Part shown: positions 8,157 to 15,440 of the stretch, piece by piece | How positions within the stretch are numbered: position 1 is the stretch's first letter | Layout: the number at the start of each line of letters is the position of its first letter | Assembly (NCBI GenBank): GCA_023266165.1 | Contig: JAHFRR010000014.1 | Location: forward strand, 1 to 18,216 | DNA: 18,216 nt | DNA from: Thiotrichales bacterium | GTDB taxonomy: Bacteria > Pseudomonadota > Gammaproteobacteria > Francisellales > CACEW01 | Reading direction: 5' to 3' | Program-made: the position numbers and the translations under genes | The notes under the pieces: generated by a model | The model's database searches: none | What the model saw: only the letters and a program-made list of their open reading frames with translations | Told to the model about the DNA's origin: nothing

Positions 8157-8174
8157 GACTATGACTATGACTAT
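8157..8174 (-). repeat. (GACTAT)3 repeat giving three in-frame stop codons after dotA
   Basis: The plus strand reads GACTAT three times in a row. On the coding (minus) strand this gives TCATAG units, so dotA ends at TAG (8173-8171) and meets two further in-frame TAG codons at 8167-8165 and 8161-8159. It lies in the 34-base gap before the icmX-like gene. Confidence 0.8.
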
Positions 8175-11100
8175 GAAGATTCGGGAGCATTCTTGATCTT
8201 ATTCTCCGCGTTTGCATCTTTCGGTTTGTTGCTCGTGATCATTTTGTTCGTCTGAGCACCACCGGCAACCGCACCCACCGCATTACCTGCAGACCCACCT
8301 ACTCCAGACTCTTGGCCACCGGTACTTCCTGCTGAACCTGCCGCTTGTTTTTGTGTATCCAACCCAGCACTGGTAGCGCTTTGGCCGGCTTGTGTGACTT
8401 GCTGGCTGGTCGAATCCACTTTCTGCGTCATTTGTTGCAGATCTTCCGCACCGGCTCTGTCGCCTGCGCTTCGGGCATCAATCCACTGCATGACTTTCTC
8501 AGGGATGGTATAGATCGCTGAGAAGCATTTGCTGAAGGCCATCACCATAAATCCACAGTAGACAACTAACATAATACAGGCCAAAATCCCCTGTGTGGTC
8601 TGATCACTCACCGCATTGATAATGCTGGAGGCAATCACATGGAAGCCAATGGCAGAGTACTGGATGACAATATAAGTCAACATAATCCCCGCCAGCATCC
8701 CAAAGATCATCAACACAGGCCTGAAGATCACACCCAACAGCATCTTCACCGCCGGAACCGTATGGCCCATCATCTCATGTCCGCCGGGGTGGGCGAAGCC
8801 TAGCATCACCAAAGGCGTAGCCACCATGGCCTCTAACACGGCCAGCAACCAAGCGATCGACCCTGCCCAGAAGAGAATATACGGCATCAAAGGCACCATC
8901 AAGGCAAAGCTCATCCCCGCTGCAAAGAGAGAAGAGAAGACCAAGAAGGCAATGGGGAGCCACATCAAAGACTGGCCAATACTGATCATCACCTGGATCA
9001 TGTTCCATTGCATCTGCAATTGCATCCCTTGCATAGCAATACTGGCTGATCCCATAATACCGTTAGACAACGCAGAGAGCCCTGCTGTCCAGTTTCCAGG
9101 GGCCCAAGACAACCCAAAGGCACCTATTGCGGCAGCCATTCCAGCACTTGCAAGACCAATCCCCCAGCTCATATTATACTCCGATTGAGAATAAATCCCA
9201 TTTTCAACACTCACCATCTCCTGGTTCATATTGCCATACACGGATTCAATACTGGTGAGCACTGTCGTAATCATGTCAATCCCTGCTGACTGCGCAGCTT
9301 GGATTTGGCTGAATTGGCCAGCCACCATGCCCACTCCAGCAGGAGGCTCACCTAGATTATAAACCTCTTGCATGATGGACTGGATATTGTTGGAGATGGC
9401 AGGCGCATTCCCCACAACACCTGCGGTATAATAAGGCATATTTTTAAAGCCCAATAAATTATTAAAGATATCATTCATAACCTGTTGGATGGGCAAGGTG
9501 CCACTGTTATTTTGACTTGCAATGCTCGCATCGTTATAGAGCATGATGTTCAGCATATTGGTCATTTGAGCCTGGATTTGAGGTAGCGCATAGGGGTATG
9601 TACTTGAACCTGAGGTCGACTGCGCAGGTGTGAAATACGGCGACCCTGGACTTCCGCCTGAGCTTAACACTTGATAGATCACATAAAACGGCATTTGATC
9701 ACTCGAAGGCAGATTGCTCATGCGGCAGTATAGAGATGCTGTCTCATCGGCGCTGGAAACCCCGGTGCAGTTGGTGCCTGGGGGGGTTATCACGGGCAAG
9801 GTCTTGAGAAACGCTGTCCACTGTGTACTGCTGGGCGAAAACGACATGGCAGTCGGGTGCACGGTGAGTGTTGTGTAGAGGGGCACAGAGGCAAACACCT
9901 GGCCTACATCACACGAATAAAACAAAGGCGCTGAGGGGTTGGCTGGGAACCCCAGAGAAGATGCGTTCACAACCGTTTGGGACGATAGTGAGTTGAGAGA
10001 CACGCCATTGTCAAACACCGTGCCACTCGCTGGCGGGGTGGTTGCATTGGGGTCTAGGTCACACGACGCAGTCTGAGATAGAGTAGAGGTACACCCTTGA
10101 AAAACAGGGGTTCCATAGTTGTACGGCTGACAAGACCCTCCTTCAACACCTGACCCCATCGGCGGTGTGCCACCAATGGGCCCTAAATTGGGGGACTCTG
10201 AAACACCAAGCACCGTGGAGAATGTCATGGTGCTGGAAAGCGATTGAAGCGCGGGAATATATTGGTTTAAGTTAGCAAAATAGCTGGAATAAGAAGAGAG
10301 ATTCGCAGCCAACTGCTGATCCAGAATCATATAAGACTCACCTGCAATCCACCAGCTGTTATTGATATCCACTGTAATCGGCTTATCACCCGCCCCTACA
10401 TTCGGAATGGTGAAGTCAACATCCCCTGTGGCAGAGTTCACATTGGCAGGCTGGTACTGGAGAACCCACGCTCCAGAAGCGCCGCATCCTCCATTCGTGG
10501 GGGTTGTAGCTGGGGTTGAGGGGTCCAGAGGCGTCACGCCTGGTGGGGGAGAGGGGTTTGGCACACACATCGCAGTCCAGTTGCCATAAGGATCACCATT
10601 GGTTGCACCATTAATAACTGTACCTGAGGCACTCGTGGGCGCTTGCGCTGCATACGCAGCAGCCCCTGCATTTAGAGTCCCTACGATAAAGCTTAAATCA
10701 CAACTCGAATCATTGCTTGCCGTTGAAGTGGTAGAGCAGCTTGTGGACGTTGCACCCATAACATTGCTTGTCACAAAATTTGCAACTTCAGATTGCATAC
10801 ACACCCCAGCTTGCGCGGGGGAAAGCTCACCGCCCGATGTGCTGCAGGGATTCAAAGGCTCCCAAGGGATCGAAGACCCTCCAGAGCTGGTCGAGGTTGA
10901 TGCGGAAGAGGGGAAATCATAGGTGTATGACACGTTATTAACAATCACATTGCCATCACCCGGCTGTGTGTATCCTGCAAAAGAAGAACTGACTGCGGCG
11001 AAAGCGGCCGGGGCCGTATCTCCTAAATAAAAGTTGATCCCTGTAGCGCCCCCTGCAGCACCTGCTTGACCTGATTGGCCATTGCTGTTCAACCAGCTGC

Positions 11101-11890
11101 TGGCTTCTTGTGAACATATGGATACTTCGTTAGGGTCTAGATGGTTACAAATATCGTTGAATCGATCTTGAATCGCTTGCGTCAATTCTGGCGGAAAGAC
11201 TTGCGTGTTAGGGGTAGCAGGCGCACTTCCGCTTTCATAGACACTGGTAGTGGGACTGCTTGCCAACTCTGAAATATTATACGTAGTAGAGGGCACAGTG
11301 ACAGTGACAGAAGAGCCGTCTGCTGACGGTTGCGCATTGGCCTGGATAATACTGACCACCGACTGCATCACAAACGCTTGATTCACTGTTTGCATGGCTG
11401 CAGTACTGATGTAAGAGGGGATGGGCGGGGCAACATGGTTAAAGAACACCTGGTTCACGACAAACTGCCAAAGGTTTGTCCCGAGGTTGATCCCAAGCAA
11501 AATGGCATAGAGCATCAGCTTTTGCCCAAAGCATAGACCTGATTTTAGGGGCACAATAAACAAAAGCCCCAAGATCAGCCGCAGGGGCGTCCAGAGGCTG
11601 TGCCAGTTCTTTCCTAAAAATTTACCTTCATGGGCAGATTGCATCGTCCCAACAAAGAGGGTGATAGCAAAAATCAATAATCCAGCGCCCAGCAGTAAAG
11701 AGTTGAAATGCGAAAGCATCGAGGTGAATAGCGTTTCAGGCGCACCTTGCGAGACAATCGTGGGGTCTGCAATGCGGCTCACCACATTTCCAAAAATCTG
11801 GTTTAACACACACACCGCTTGATCATGGCCCGGGCTTGGCACATTTCCAGGGCAGGCTGCTGGCATCGTGAACGTGTACAGACTACTCAT
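8171..11890 (-). CDS. dotA: DotA/TraY polytopic T4BSS inner-membrane protein
   Basis: The product is 1239 residues (Legionella DotA 1048). DotA is a multi-pass inner-membrane protein essential for Dot/Icm effector transfer; its plasmid relative is TraY. Membrane segments lie at about residues 63-82, 103-116 and 124-146, around the family-type block AHEGKFLGKNWHSLWTPLRL. A very large Ser/Thr/Gly/Pro-rich periplasmic region spans about 150-900, followed by a C-terminal cluster of hydrophobic segments (about 906-1120) containing the conserved AHPGGHEMMGHTVPA block near 1033, then VMQWIDARSAGDRAG and a Gly/Ser/Gln-rich cytosolic tail. AGGAAGGAG precedes the ATG, which directly abuts the icmV TAA. 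The enlarged periplasmic domain accounts for the extra length and includes many Cys residues. Identification is firm. Confidence 0.95.
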   Translation of the reverse strand: MSSLYTFTMPAACPGNVPSPGHDQAVCVLNQIFGNVVSRIADPTIVSQGAPETLFTSMLSHFNSLLLGAGLLIFAITLFVGTMQSAHEGKFLGKNWHSLWTPLRLILGLLFIVPLKSGLCFGQKLMLYAILLGINLGTNLWQFVVNQVFFNHVAPPIPSYISTAAMQTVNQAFVMQSVVSIIQANAQPSADGSSVTVTVPSTTYNISELASSPTTSVYESGSAPATPNTQVFPPELTQAIQDRFNDICNHLDPNEVSICSQEASSWLNSNGQSGQAGAAGGATGINFYLGDTAPAAFAAVSSSFAGYTQPGDGNVIVNNVSYTYDFPSSASTSTSSGGSSIPWEPLNPCSTSGGELSPAQAGVCMQSEVANFVTSNVMGATSTSCSTTSTASNDSSCDLSFIVGTLNAGAAAYAAQAPTSASGTVINGATNGDPYGNWTAMCVPNPSPPPGVTPLDPSTPATTPTNGGCGASGAWVLQYQPANVNSATGDVDFTIPNVGAGDKPITVDINNSWWIAGESYMILDQQLAANLSSYSSYFANLNQYIPALQSLSSTMTFSTVLGVSESPNLGPIGGTPPMGSGVEGGSCQPYNYGTPVFQGCTSTLSQTASCDLDPNATTPPASGTVFDNGVSLNSLSSQTVVNASSLGFPANPSAPLFYSCDVGQVFASVPLYTTLTVHPTAMSFSPSSTQWTAFLKTLPVITPPGTNCTGVSSADETASLYCRMSNLPSSDQMPFYVIYQVLSSGGSPGSPYFTPAQSTSGSSTYPYALPQIQAQMTNMLNIMLYNDASIASQNNSGTLPIQQVMNDIFNNLLGFKNMPYYTAGVVGNAPAISNNIQSIMQEVYNLGEPPAGVGMVAGQFSQIQAAQSAGIDMITTVLTSIESVYGNMNQEMVSVENGIYSQSEYNMSWGIGLASAGMAAAIGAFGLSWAPGNWTAGLSALSNGIMGSASIAMQGMQLQMQWNMIQVMISIGQSLMWLPIAFLVFSSLFAAGMSFALMVPLMPYILFWAGSIAWLLAVLEAMVATPLVMLGFAHPGGHEMMGHTVPAVKMLLGVIFRPVLMIFGMLAGIMLTYIVIQYSAIGFHVIASSIINAVSDQTTQGILACIMLVVYCGFMVMAFSKCFSAIYTIPEKVMQWIDARSAGDRAGAEDLQQMTQKVDSTSQQVTQAGQSATSAGLDTQKQAAGSAGSTGGQESGVGGSAGNAVGAVAGGAQTNKMITSNKPKDANAENKIKNAPESS

Positions 11891-12328
11891 TTATTTTCTC
11901 CTTCCTGAGAACAGGGCTTTGCGCCACTCCTGAAACGTACAGCCCAAGCGTCCTTGCTGAATCTGAAATTTTTGAAAATGATTTCGAAACGCCTGCGAAG
12001 CGCAAAATAGAAAGAAACAGACGACCAAAATCGCTGTTTCAAAATATCGATGCACCAGGCAATCAATTAAATATAAAACCGAGAGCCCCATTGCTGCGAG
12101 ATAAAACACCACAAACTTATGAAACACCTGGCACATATGGGCCAAACGCTCGGGCGTGTAACCCAACTCTTCGAAGGTCTTGGGCACTTCACCCTCAACC
12201 TTCGGGCTCAGCTTGCCCATGTGAACTAAGGACTTCACCAGATATTTGACAAACGAAGTATTGCCCTTGATCTCTTCAAGGCCAATCGCCCGCTTCGCCC
12301 GCTTGACGGTCTTCGGGAAAAATTTCAT
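11891..12328 (-). CDS. icmV: IcmV, T4BSS inner-membrane protein
   Basis: The product is 145 residues (Legionella IcmV about 151). It has a basic N-terminus (KFFPKTVKRAKRAIG), two adjacent membrane segments (about 72-92 and 96-112), and a C-terminal FQKFQIQQGRLGCTFQEWRKALF that matches the remembered FQIKSRKLGCTFKEW of Legionella IcmV. IcmV is required for intracellular growth and is encoded just before dotA in Legionella and Coxiella, as here. The TAA stop is immediately followed by the dotA ATG, so the two are translationally linked. An AAAGGA site lies about ten bases before the ATG. It is the first gene of the minus-strand operon. Confidence 0.9.
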   Translation of the reverse strand: MKFFPKTVKRAKRAIGLEEIKGNTSFVKYLVKSLVHMGKLSPKVEGEVPKTFEELGYTPERLAHMCQVFHKFVVFYLAAMGLSVLYLIDCLVHRYFETAILVVCFFLFCASQAFRNHFQKFQIQQGRLGCTFQEWRKALFSGRRK

Positions 12329-12348
12329 AGGCCATCCATCCTTTCATC

Positions 12349-12366
12349 TAAATTATCTTAAATTAT
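12349..12366 (-). repeat. Two TAAATTAT direct repeats spaced 10 bases, at the icmV promoter
   Basis: TAAATTAT occurs at 12349-12356 and again at 12359-12366, one helical turn apart and overlapping the proposed icmV -10 and transcript start. This could be an operator. The sequence is AT-rich, so chance is a real alternative. Confidence 0.35.
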
Positions 12367-12392
12367 GAGACTTCTACAAGCGCTAGTGTAAA
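12362..12392 (-). promoter_or_regulatory. icmV: Possible promoter of the icmV operon
   Basis: On the minus strand TTTACA (12392-12387) and CATAAT (12367-12362) are separated by 19 bases; each matches consensus at 5 of 6, though the spacer is long. It would give a leader of about 27 bases before the icmV ATG. Confidence 0.3.
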
Positions 12393-12514
12393 GCAAATGC
12401 AGATAAAAAGTAAAACCAAAAAATGTAACCCCCGTTACCAGGATCTTCTGTAACATCATAGTGATTTGATATTTATGGAATTTCCTTGAAACATTTTTAA
12501 TTTTACAAAACATT

Positions 12515-12544
12515 ATCTCTCGACTATCTCTCGGCGATCTCTCT
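12515..12544. promoter_or_regulatory. Three ATCTCTC(G/T) direct repeats at 11-base spacing; candidate operator
   Basis: ATCTCTCG begins at 12515 and 12526, and ATCTCTCT at 12537, exactly 11 bases apart. Such helically phased tandem half-sites are typical of response-regulator binding. The site lies about 187 bases from the icmV start and about 217 from the start at 12761, so it could act on either side. The bound protein is unknown. Confidence 0.5.
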
Positions 12545-12670
12545 TAAAAAACCTGAAAAAATAGCCATTCCCCACTTTGAAATACTGATTTAATAATTTG
12601 TCATATAGAACCAACTATATAAACAAAATAATTGTTTTAAAAATTTTTAATTAATTTATTATAAAATCTA

Positions 12671-12699
12671 TTTACCTTGTTATATTATAGATGTAATAT
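12671..12699 (+). promoter_or_regulatory. Possible promoter for the 318-residue gene
   Basis: TTTACC (12671-12676) and TAATAT (12694-12699) lie 17 bases apart; each matches consensus at 4 of 6. The setting is so AT-rich that other hexamer pairs are possible. Confidence 0.25.
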
Positions 12700-12760
12700 G
12701 CGTCTTGTATTTTTATATTTATAACAAATTAATCATTGGATAATCAAAAGGAAAGCAAGG

Positions 12761-13717
12761 ATGCTAACCCCCCCCTCTACGCCACCTCGCGCACATGCAC
12801 CAGAATCCAAAGAGTATGAAAACCTCATCCGTGAAAACGCTCGAGAAAATCCTCTTGGTCTTCCTGCTACAGAATTTAAAACCTATCTTCCCTATTTAAC
12901 AGAAGTCATGCGAGATTATCATGCATGTCGAAATGCTCACAAATACCAAAGAGCCAACCTCAGAGATTGCCACTTGCTAGACGCTGCCATACGGGAAGGC
13001 TCAGCAAAACTCTTGCTTGGCAAAAAAGGGACGTTGATGGCAAAAATCAAAATAAAGGACTATGGCTGGATCACCGTGACAATAGGACAAGACCAGGCAC
13101 CCTATATTCATACCAATCGCAAAGATCATCCCAACACGATTGGAGAACACAAAAAGTATATACAGATTATCCATGACCTTCGCGAAGATAATCCTTTACG
13201 CTTGGACCCAAGGGTCATACAAGACCTTCTGGAGCTGAGCACAACACACATTAATACCCCTCAACAGAAACGAGCCGCCGCCCACATGCTCGGTATTCTC
13301 GCAGCAGAAGAGATTCGATGCCCTGGCTCTTGGGAATACGCGATGCGCGCTTTTCGAATGACTCATTATTGGGGAGATCCTCTAGAAACATGGAGAAACT
13401 CATTTCTTTGCGCCAAGAAAACAGAAGCGGGGAGACAAAGGATGGCCCTACTAGATGCTATAGCAAGCGATCAGGTCACAGATGCATTGATCTCAGCAAA
13501 TGGAGGCCATACAGTACTTCAGGATATCTCTCACATTCTCCCTTTTATCACTCCGCCCGCCCCAAAACGTAGACGCTTTGATATCAATGCAGATGAAGCT
13601 TCTGATCACGAAAATCCCCTCTCTGACTCAGAAAATTATGTATCCCCATTTTTTAATCTTCAAATTCGACGTATATTGAGAGGAGAACTGCCAGGAGAAC
13701 TTGTTGTCACTGTCTAA
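12761..13717 (+). CDS. Unknown 318-residue protein with a nuclear-localisation-like motif; candidate effector
   Basis: No family is recognisable. The ATG is preceded by AAAAGGAA about eight bases away. The N-terminus is Pro/Thr-rich (MLTPPSTPPRAHAPES) without a signal peptide, and there is no membrane segment. Residues about 20-255 are mixed helical with His, Arg and Lys throughout. Residues 268-274 are PKRRRFD, which resembles a classical monopartite nuclear localisation signal; it sits between a Pro-rich stretch and an acidic DEASDHENPLSDSENY segment. The C-terminus is LRGELPGELVVTV. It is transcribed divergently from icmV and shares its regulatory region, in the place where icmW starts in Legionella; it does not resemble IcmW. 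A secreted, host-nucleus-directed effector is a reasonable hypothesis; the motif alone can be chance. Confidence 0.85.
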   Translation: MLTPPSTPPRAHAPESKEYENLIRENARENPLGLPATEFKTYLPYLTEVMRDYHACRNAHKYQRANLRDCHLLDAAIREGSAKLLLGKKGTLMAKIKIKDYGWITVTIGQDQAPYIHTNRKDHPNTIGEHKKYIQIIHDLREDNPLRLDPRVIQDLLELSTTHINTPQQKRAAAHMLGILAAEEIRCPGSWEYAMRAFRMTHYWGDPLETWRNSFLCAKKTEAGRQRMALLDAIASDQVTDALISANGGHTVLQDISHILPFITPPAPKRRRFDINADEASDHENPLSDSENYVSPFFNLQIRRILRGELPGELVVTV

Positions 13718-13740
13718 ATCAACTCTTTTCGGGTGGTTTA

Positions 13741-13749
13741 TGCTAGAAT
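13741..13749 (+). promoter_or_regulatory. Possible extended -10 promoter for the methyltransferase-like/hydrolase pair
   Basis: TGCTAGAAT is an extended -10 (TGn then TAGAAT, 5 of 6). No good -35 is seen. Transcription would start near 13756, favouring ATG 13781 over the upstream GTG 13733 as the start of the next gene. Confidence 0.35.
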
Positions 13750-13780
13750 TCAAGCCTTCTCACTTAAGACTCGAATCCAC

Positions 13781-14323
13781 ATGCCACATCACTCTCTTCT
13801 TGAAATCACCTCACACGAACTCATCGCACGCCTGCAGGATCTGAAGATCCAGCCCAGAACTGCGCTCGTGTTAGGAAGCTCGCTTGAGACGCTCACGCAC
13901 GGGCTCTTGAAAACTTTTCCAGACCTCACCCTGTCTTATACCCCACAAGGCCTAAAAACTCATACCCAAGACATGATCCTCCTGCATCATACACTCACCC
14001 CTGATAACAGCGAGCGCACGCTCTCAACGCTCGCGCCTTGGCTCGCAGCGAACGGAATTTTCTTATTTGCCCTTCAGGGCGACACCCAAGATCTCCATCA
14101 ACTGGGCGATGCACTGATCGCTGCTGGGTTTGTAGATCCTGTGGTGGATCGCCAAATTGAGATCACAGACCAAGGGCCCATTGAATGCCTGTATGGCTTA
14201 GCGTATGGCCCCAAGTCTTTGACAGAATCCCCCGTGAAACACGGCCGATCGCAGATCTCATTGGAGGCGATGAAAGCATTACTCAAGAAACAAGGTTATC
14301 AAGAGGGCACGCCATCATGCTAA
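13781..14323 (+). CDS. Shortened BioC-like methyltransferase-fold protein
   Basis: From ATG 13781 the product is 180 residues. BioC (malonyl-ACP O-methyltransferase) and its relatives are about 250-290. The C-terminal half has family-like patterns: DMILLHHTL (62-72), APWLAANGIFLFALQGD (85-101), DLHQLGDALIAAGFVDPVVD (104-123) and ECLYGLAYGP (135-144). The N-terminal cofactor part is reduced to TALVLGSSLETLTHGLLKTFPD (27-48), without the usual GxGxG, and the region between motifs I and IV is much shortened. It may therefore not bind S-adenosylmethionine. A GTG at 13733 would add 16 residues but lies upstream of the likely -10. The last seven bases overlap the ATG of the hydrolase (ATGCTAA), so the two are translationally coupled. 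Role unknown; a biotin link is only suggested by fold similarity. Confidence 0.75.
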   Translation: MPHHSLLEITSHELIARLQDLKIQPRTALVLGSSLETLTHGLLKTFPDLTLSYTPQGLKTHTQDMILLHHTLTPDNSERTLSTLAPWLAANGIFLFALQGDTQDLHQLGDALIAAGFVDPVVDRQIEITDQGPIECLYGLAYGPKSLTESPVKHGRSQISLEAMKALLKKQGYQEGTPSC

Positions 14324-14958
14324 CCCAGCCCTCTCTTTTAATTCCTGGCCCCTCTGGAAAACTCGAGGTTATCGTTGCGCATCCTGAGAACGAGGCTGAG
14401 TCGACGCCTCTTTTTATCATGTGCCACCCCAATCCTCTCCTGCAAGGCTCTATGCACAATAAAGTGGTGACGACCACCTGCAAAGCCTTTCTGCAGCTGG
14501 GTTGCATCACAGTGAGATTTAATTTTCGCGGAGTAGGCTTAAGCGAGGGGGTGTATGGCCACTATCAAGGTGAGTGTCAAGATTTACAGTGCGTCACGCG
14601 ATGGGCTCAAGATTTATATCCTCAAAGACCCCTATGGCTCAGTGGATTCTCGTTTGGCAGCTTTATCGCCTATAAGATGGCAAATACGCTCAACGCCCAC
14701 AGGCTCTTGTCCATCGCCCCTGCCCTCAAATATGGCGAGAATATTGAGCGCTATGCCGATCTTCCTGAACCCCAAATGCCATGGACGATCTTGATCCCTG
14801 AAGCCGATGAGGTGGTCTCCAGCCAAGATACGTATGCATGGCTTTCTACCGTCAAAAGCCCTTATCAGGTGATAGGATTTCCCAATGTCAGCCATTTCTT
14901 TCATGGGGCTTTGGGGCAGTTGAGGGAGGTGTTGATGGAGGTCGGGGCCACCTTATGA
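14317..14958 (+). CDS. COG2945-type alpha/beta hydrolase
   Basis: The product is 213 residues, normal for this family of small cytosolic serine hydrolases of unknown substrate. Visible motifs are CHPNPLLQGSMHNKVV (36-51), the HPxPLxxGxMxNKVV signature; FNFRGVGLSEG (68-78); the nucleophile elbow GFSFG with S112; PEADEVV with D164 as probable acid; and SHFFHG with H193 as probable catalytic histidine. The triad is intact. AAGAGGG about nine bases upstream supports ATG 14317 rather than earlier in-frame starts. It overlaps the BioC-like gene by seven bases. BioH, the carboxylesterase partner of BioC, is a distant fold relative, but the motifs here are those of COG2945, so I do not call it BioH. 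Confidence 0.85.
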   Translation: MLTQPSLLIPGPSGKLEVIVAHPENEAESTPLFIMCHPNPLLQGSMHNKVVTTTCKAFLQLGCITVRFNFRGVGLSEGVYGHYQGECQDLQCVTRWAQDLYPQRPLWLSGFSFGSFIAYKMANTLNAHRLLSIAPALKYGENIERYADLPEPQMPWTILIPEADEVVSSQDTYAWLSTVKSPYQVIGFPNVSHFFHGALGQLREVLMEVGATL

Positions 14959-15046
14959 AACTGGCTTGTCATGTTTTTTGGCTCTATGTCATTTTGAGTG
15001 GGTAATCCTAAAAAATAAAAAACTTTCGCATCATAATTTCTTGTCC

Positions 15047-15151
15047 CCTCTCCCCTTGAGGGCTACGGCATGCACACATCTTTCTAACCTATTGAATTGG
15101 CAAGGCTTTCTTATTCCCTCCTCCCTTGCGGAGGAGGGCTAGGGTGGAGGG
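15047..15151 (-). repeat. Dispersed repeat module A, copy 2 (inverted)
   Basis: Reverse complement of 31-133 with one substitution and one 2-base indel. Its low-coordinate end overlaps the left terminal arm of the 14984-15501 element by 11 bases. Confidence 0.9.
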
Positions 15152-15178
15152 TATGTTTTGGATAGAACATGCAAATAG

Positions 15179-15346
15179 CTTCGTCGTCCTGGCACTCGAG
15201 GCGTTGGCCGAGAGGCGACAGGATCCAGAATTAAATAATCAAAAAATTCATTAATAAAAATCTTATCTGCCACTATGATTTTCGCGAAAGCCTTATGAGT
15301 CCTGGTTCCTGACGGCCCCGCTGCGCGTGGCATCAGGACGACGAAG
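15179..15346. repeat. Nested inverted-repeat segment with 13-base perfect ends
   Basis: CTTCGTCGTCCTG (15179-15191) is the exact reverse complement of CAGGACGACGAAG (15334-15346). Each end also starts a local hairpin (CCTG...CAGG at 15188-15222; GTCCTG...CAGGAC at about 15299-15339). It looks like a smaller palindromic element inside the larger one. A minus-strand open frame across it (15139-15372) lacks any coding sign. Confidence 0.6.
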
Positions 15347-15403
15347 AAAGGTCTGTACTCACTGAAATACAAGGATTTGAGTTAAAGATTTCTGCAGCTT
15401 GAT

Positions 15404-15440
15404 CCCCTCTCCCTAGGCATCGAACGCAAGGGGAGAGGGG
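15404..15440. repeat. GC-rich hairpin at the right arm of the element
   Basis: CCCCTCTCCC (15404-15413) pairs perfectly with GGGAGAGGGG (15431-15440) across a 17-base loop. The right half belongs to the terminal arm. No T-run follows directly on either strand, so it is not a classic terminator. Confidence 0.5.

Larger units (their letters stand above)
12329..12760. other. AT-rich divergent regulatory region between icmV and the 318-residue gene
   Basis: These 432 bases have no supportable gene. The region holds candidate promoters in both directions, a 10-base-spaced pair of TAAATTAT (12349-12356 and 12359-12366), three ATCTCTC octamers at 11-base spacing, and a strongly AT-rich half (about 12580-12740). 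In Legionella the comparable gap separates icmV-dotA from icmW-icmX; neither is found on the right here. Confidence 0.75.

Noticed and set aside
12388..12429. GTAAA, GTAAA and GTAAC motifs upstream of icmV as a CpxR site
   Set aside because: Spacings of 22 and 15 bases do not fit CpxR boxes, and the first motif is simply the reverse of the proposed -35.
12761..13717. IcmW at the divergent position next to icmV
   Set aside because: The protein is twice the IcmW length and shows no resemblance to the acidic IcmW sequence I remember.
14317..14958. BioH carboxylesterase as partner of the BioC-like gene
   Set aside because: HPNPL...NKVV, FNFRGVGxSxG and PEADEVV are COG2945 signatures, not BioH.
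15180..15345. tRNA or structured RNA gene suggested by GC-rich hairpins
   Set aside because: No T-loop, anticodon arm or acceptor stem of tRNA type can be built; the hairpins are explained by inverted repeats.
15139..15372. 77-residue minus-strand open frame inside the repeat element
   Set aside because: It spans inverted-repeat DNA, has no ribosome site and no recognisable protein pattern.
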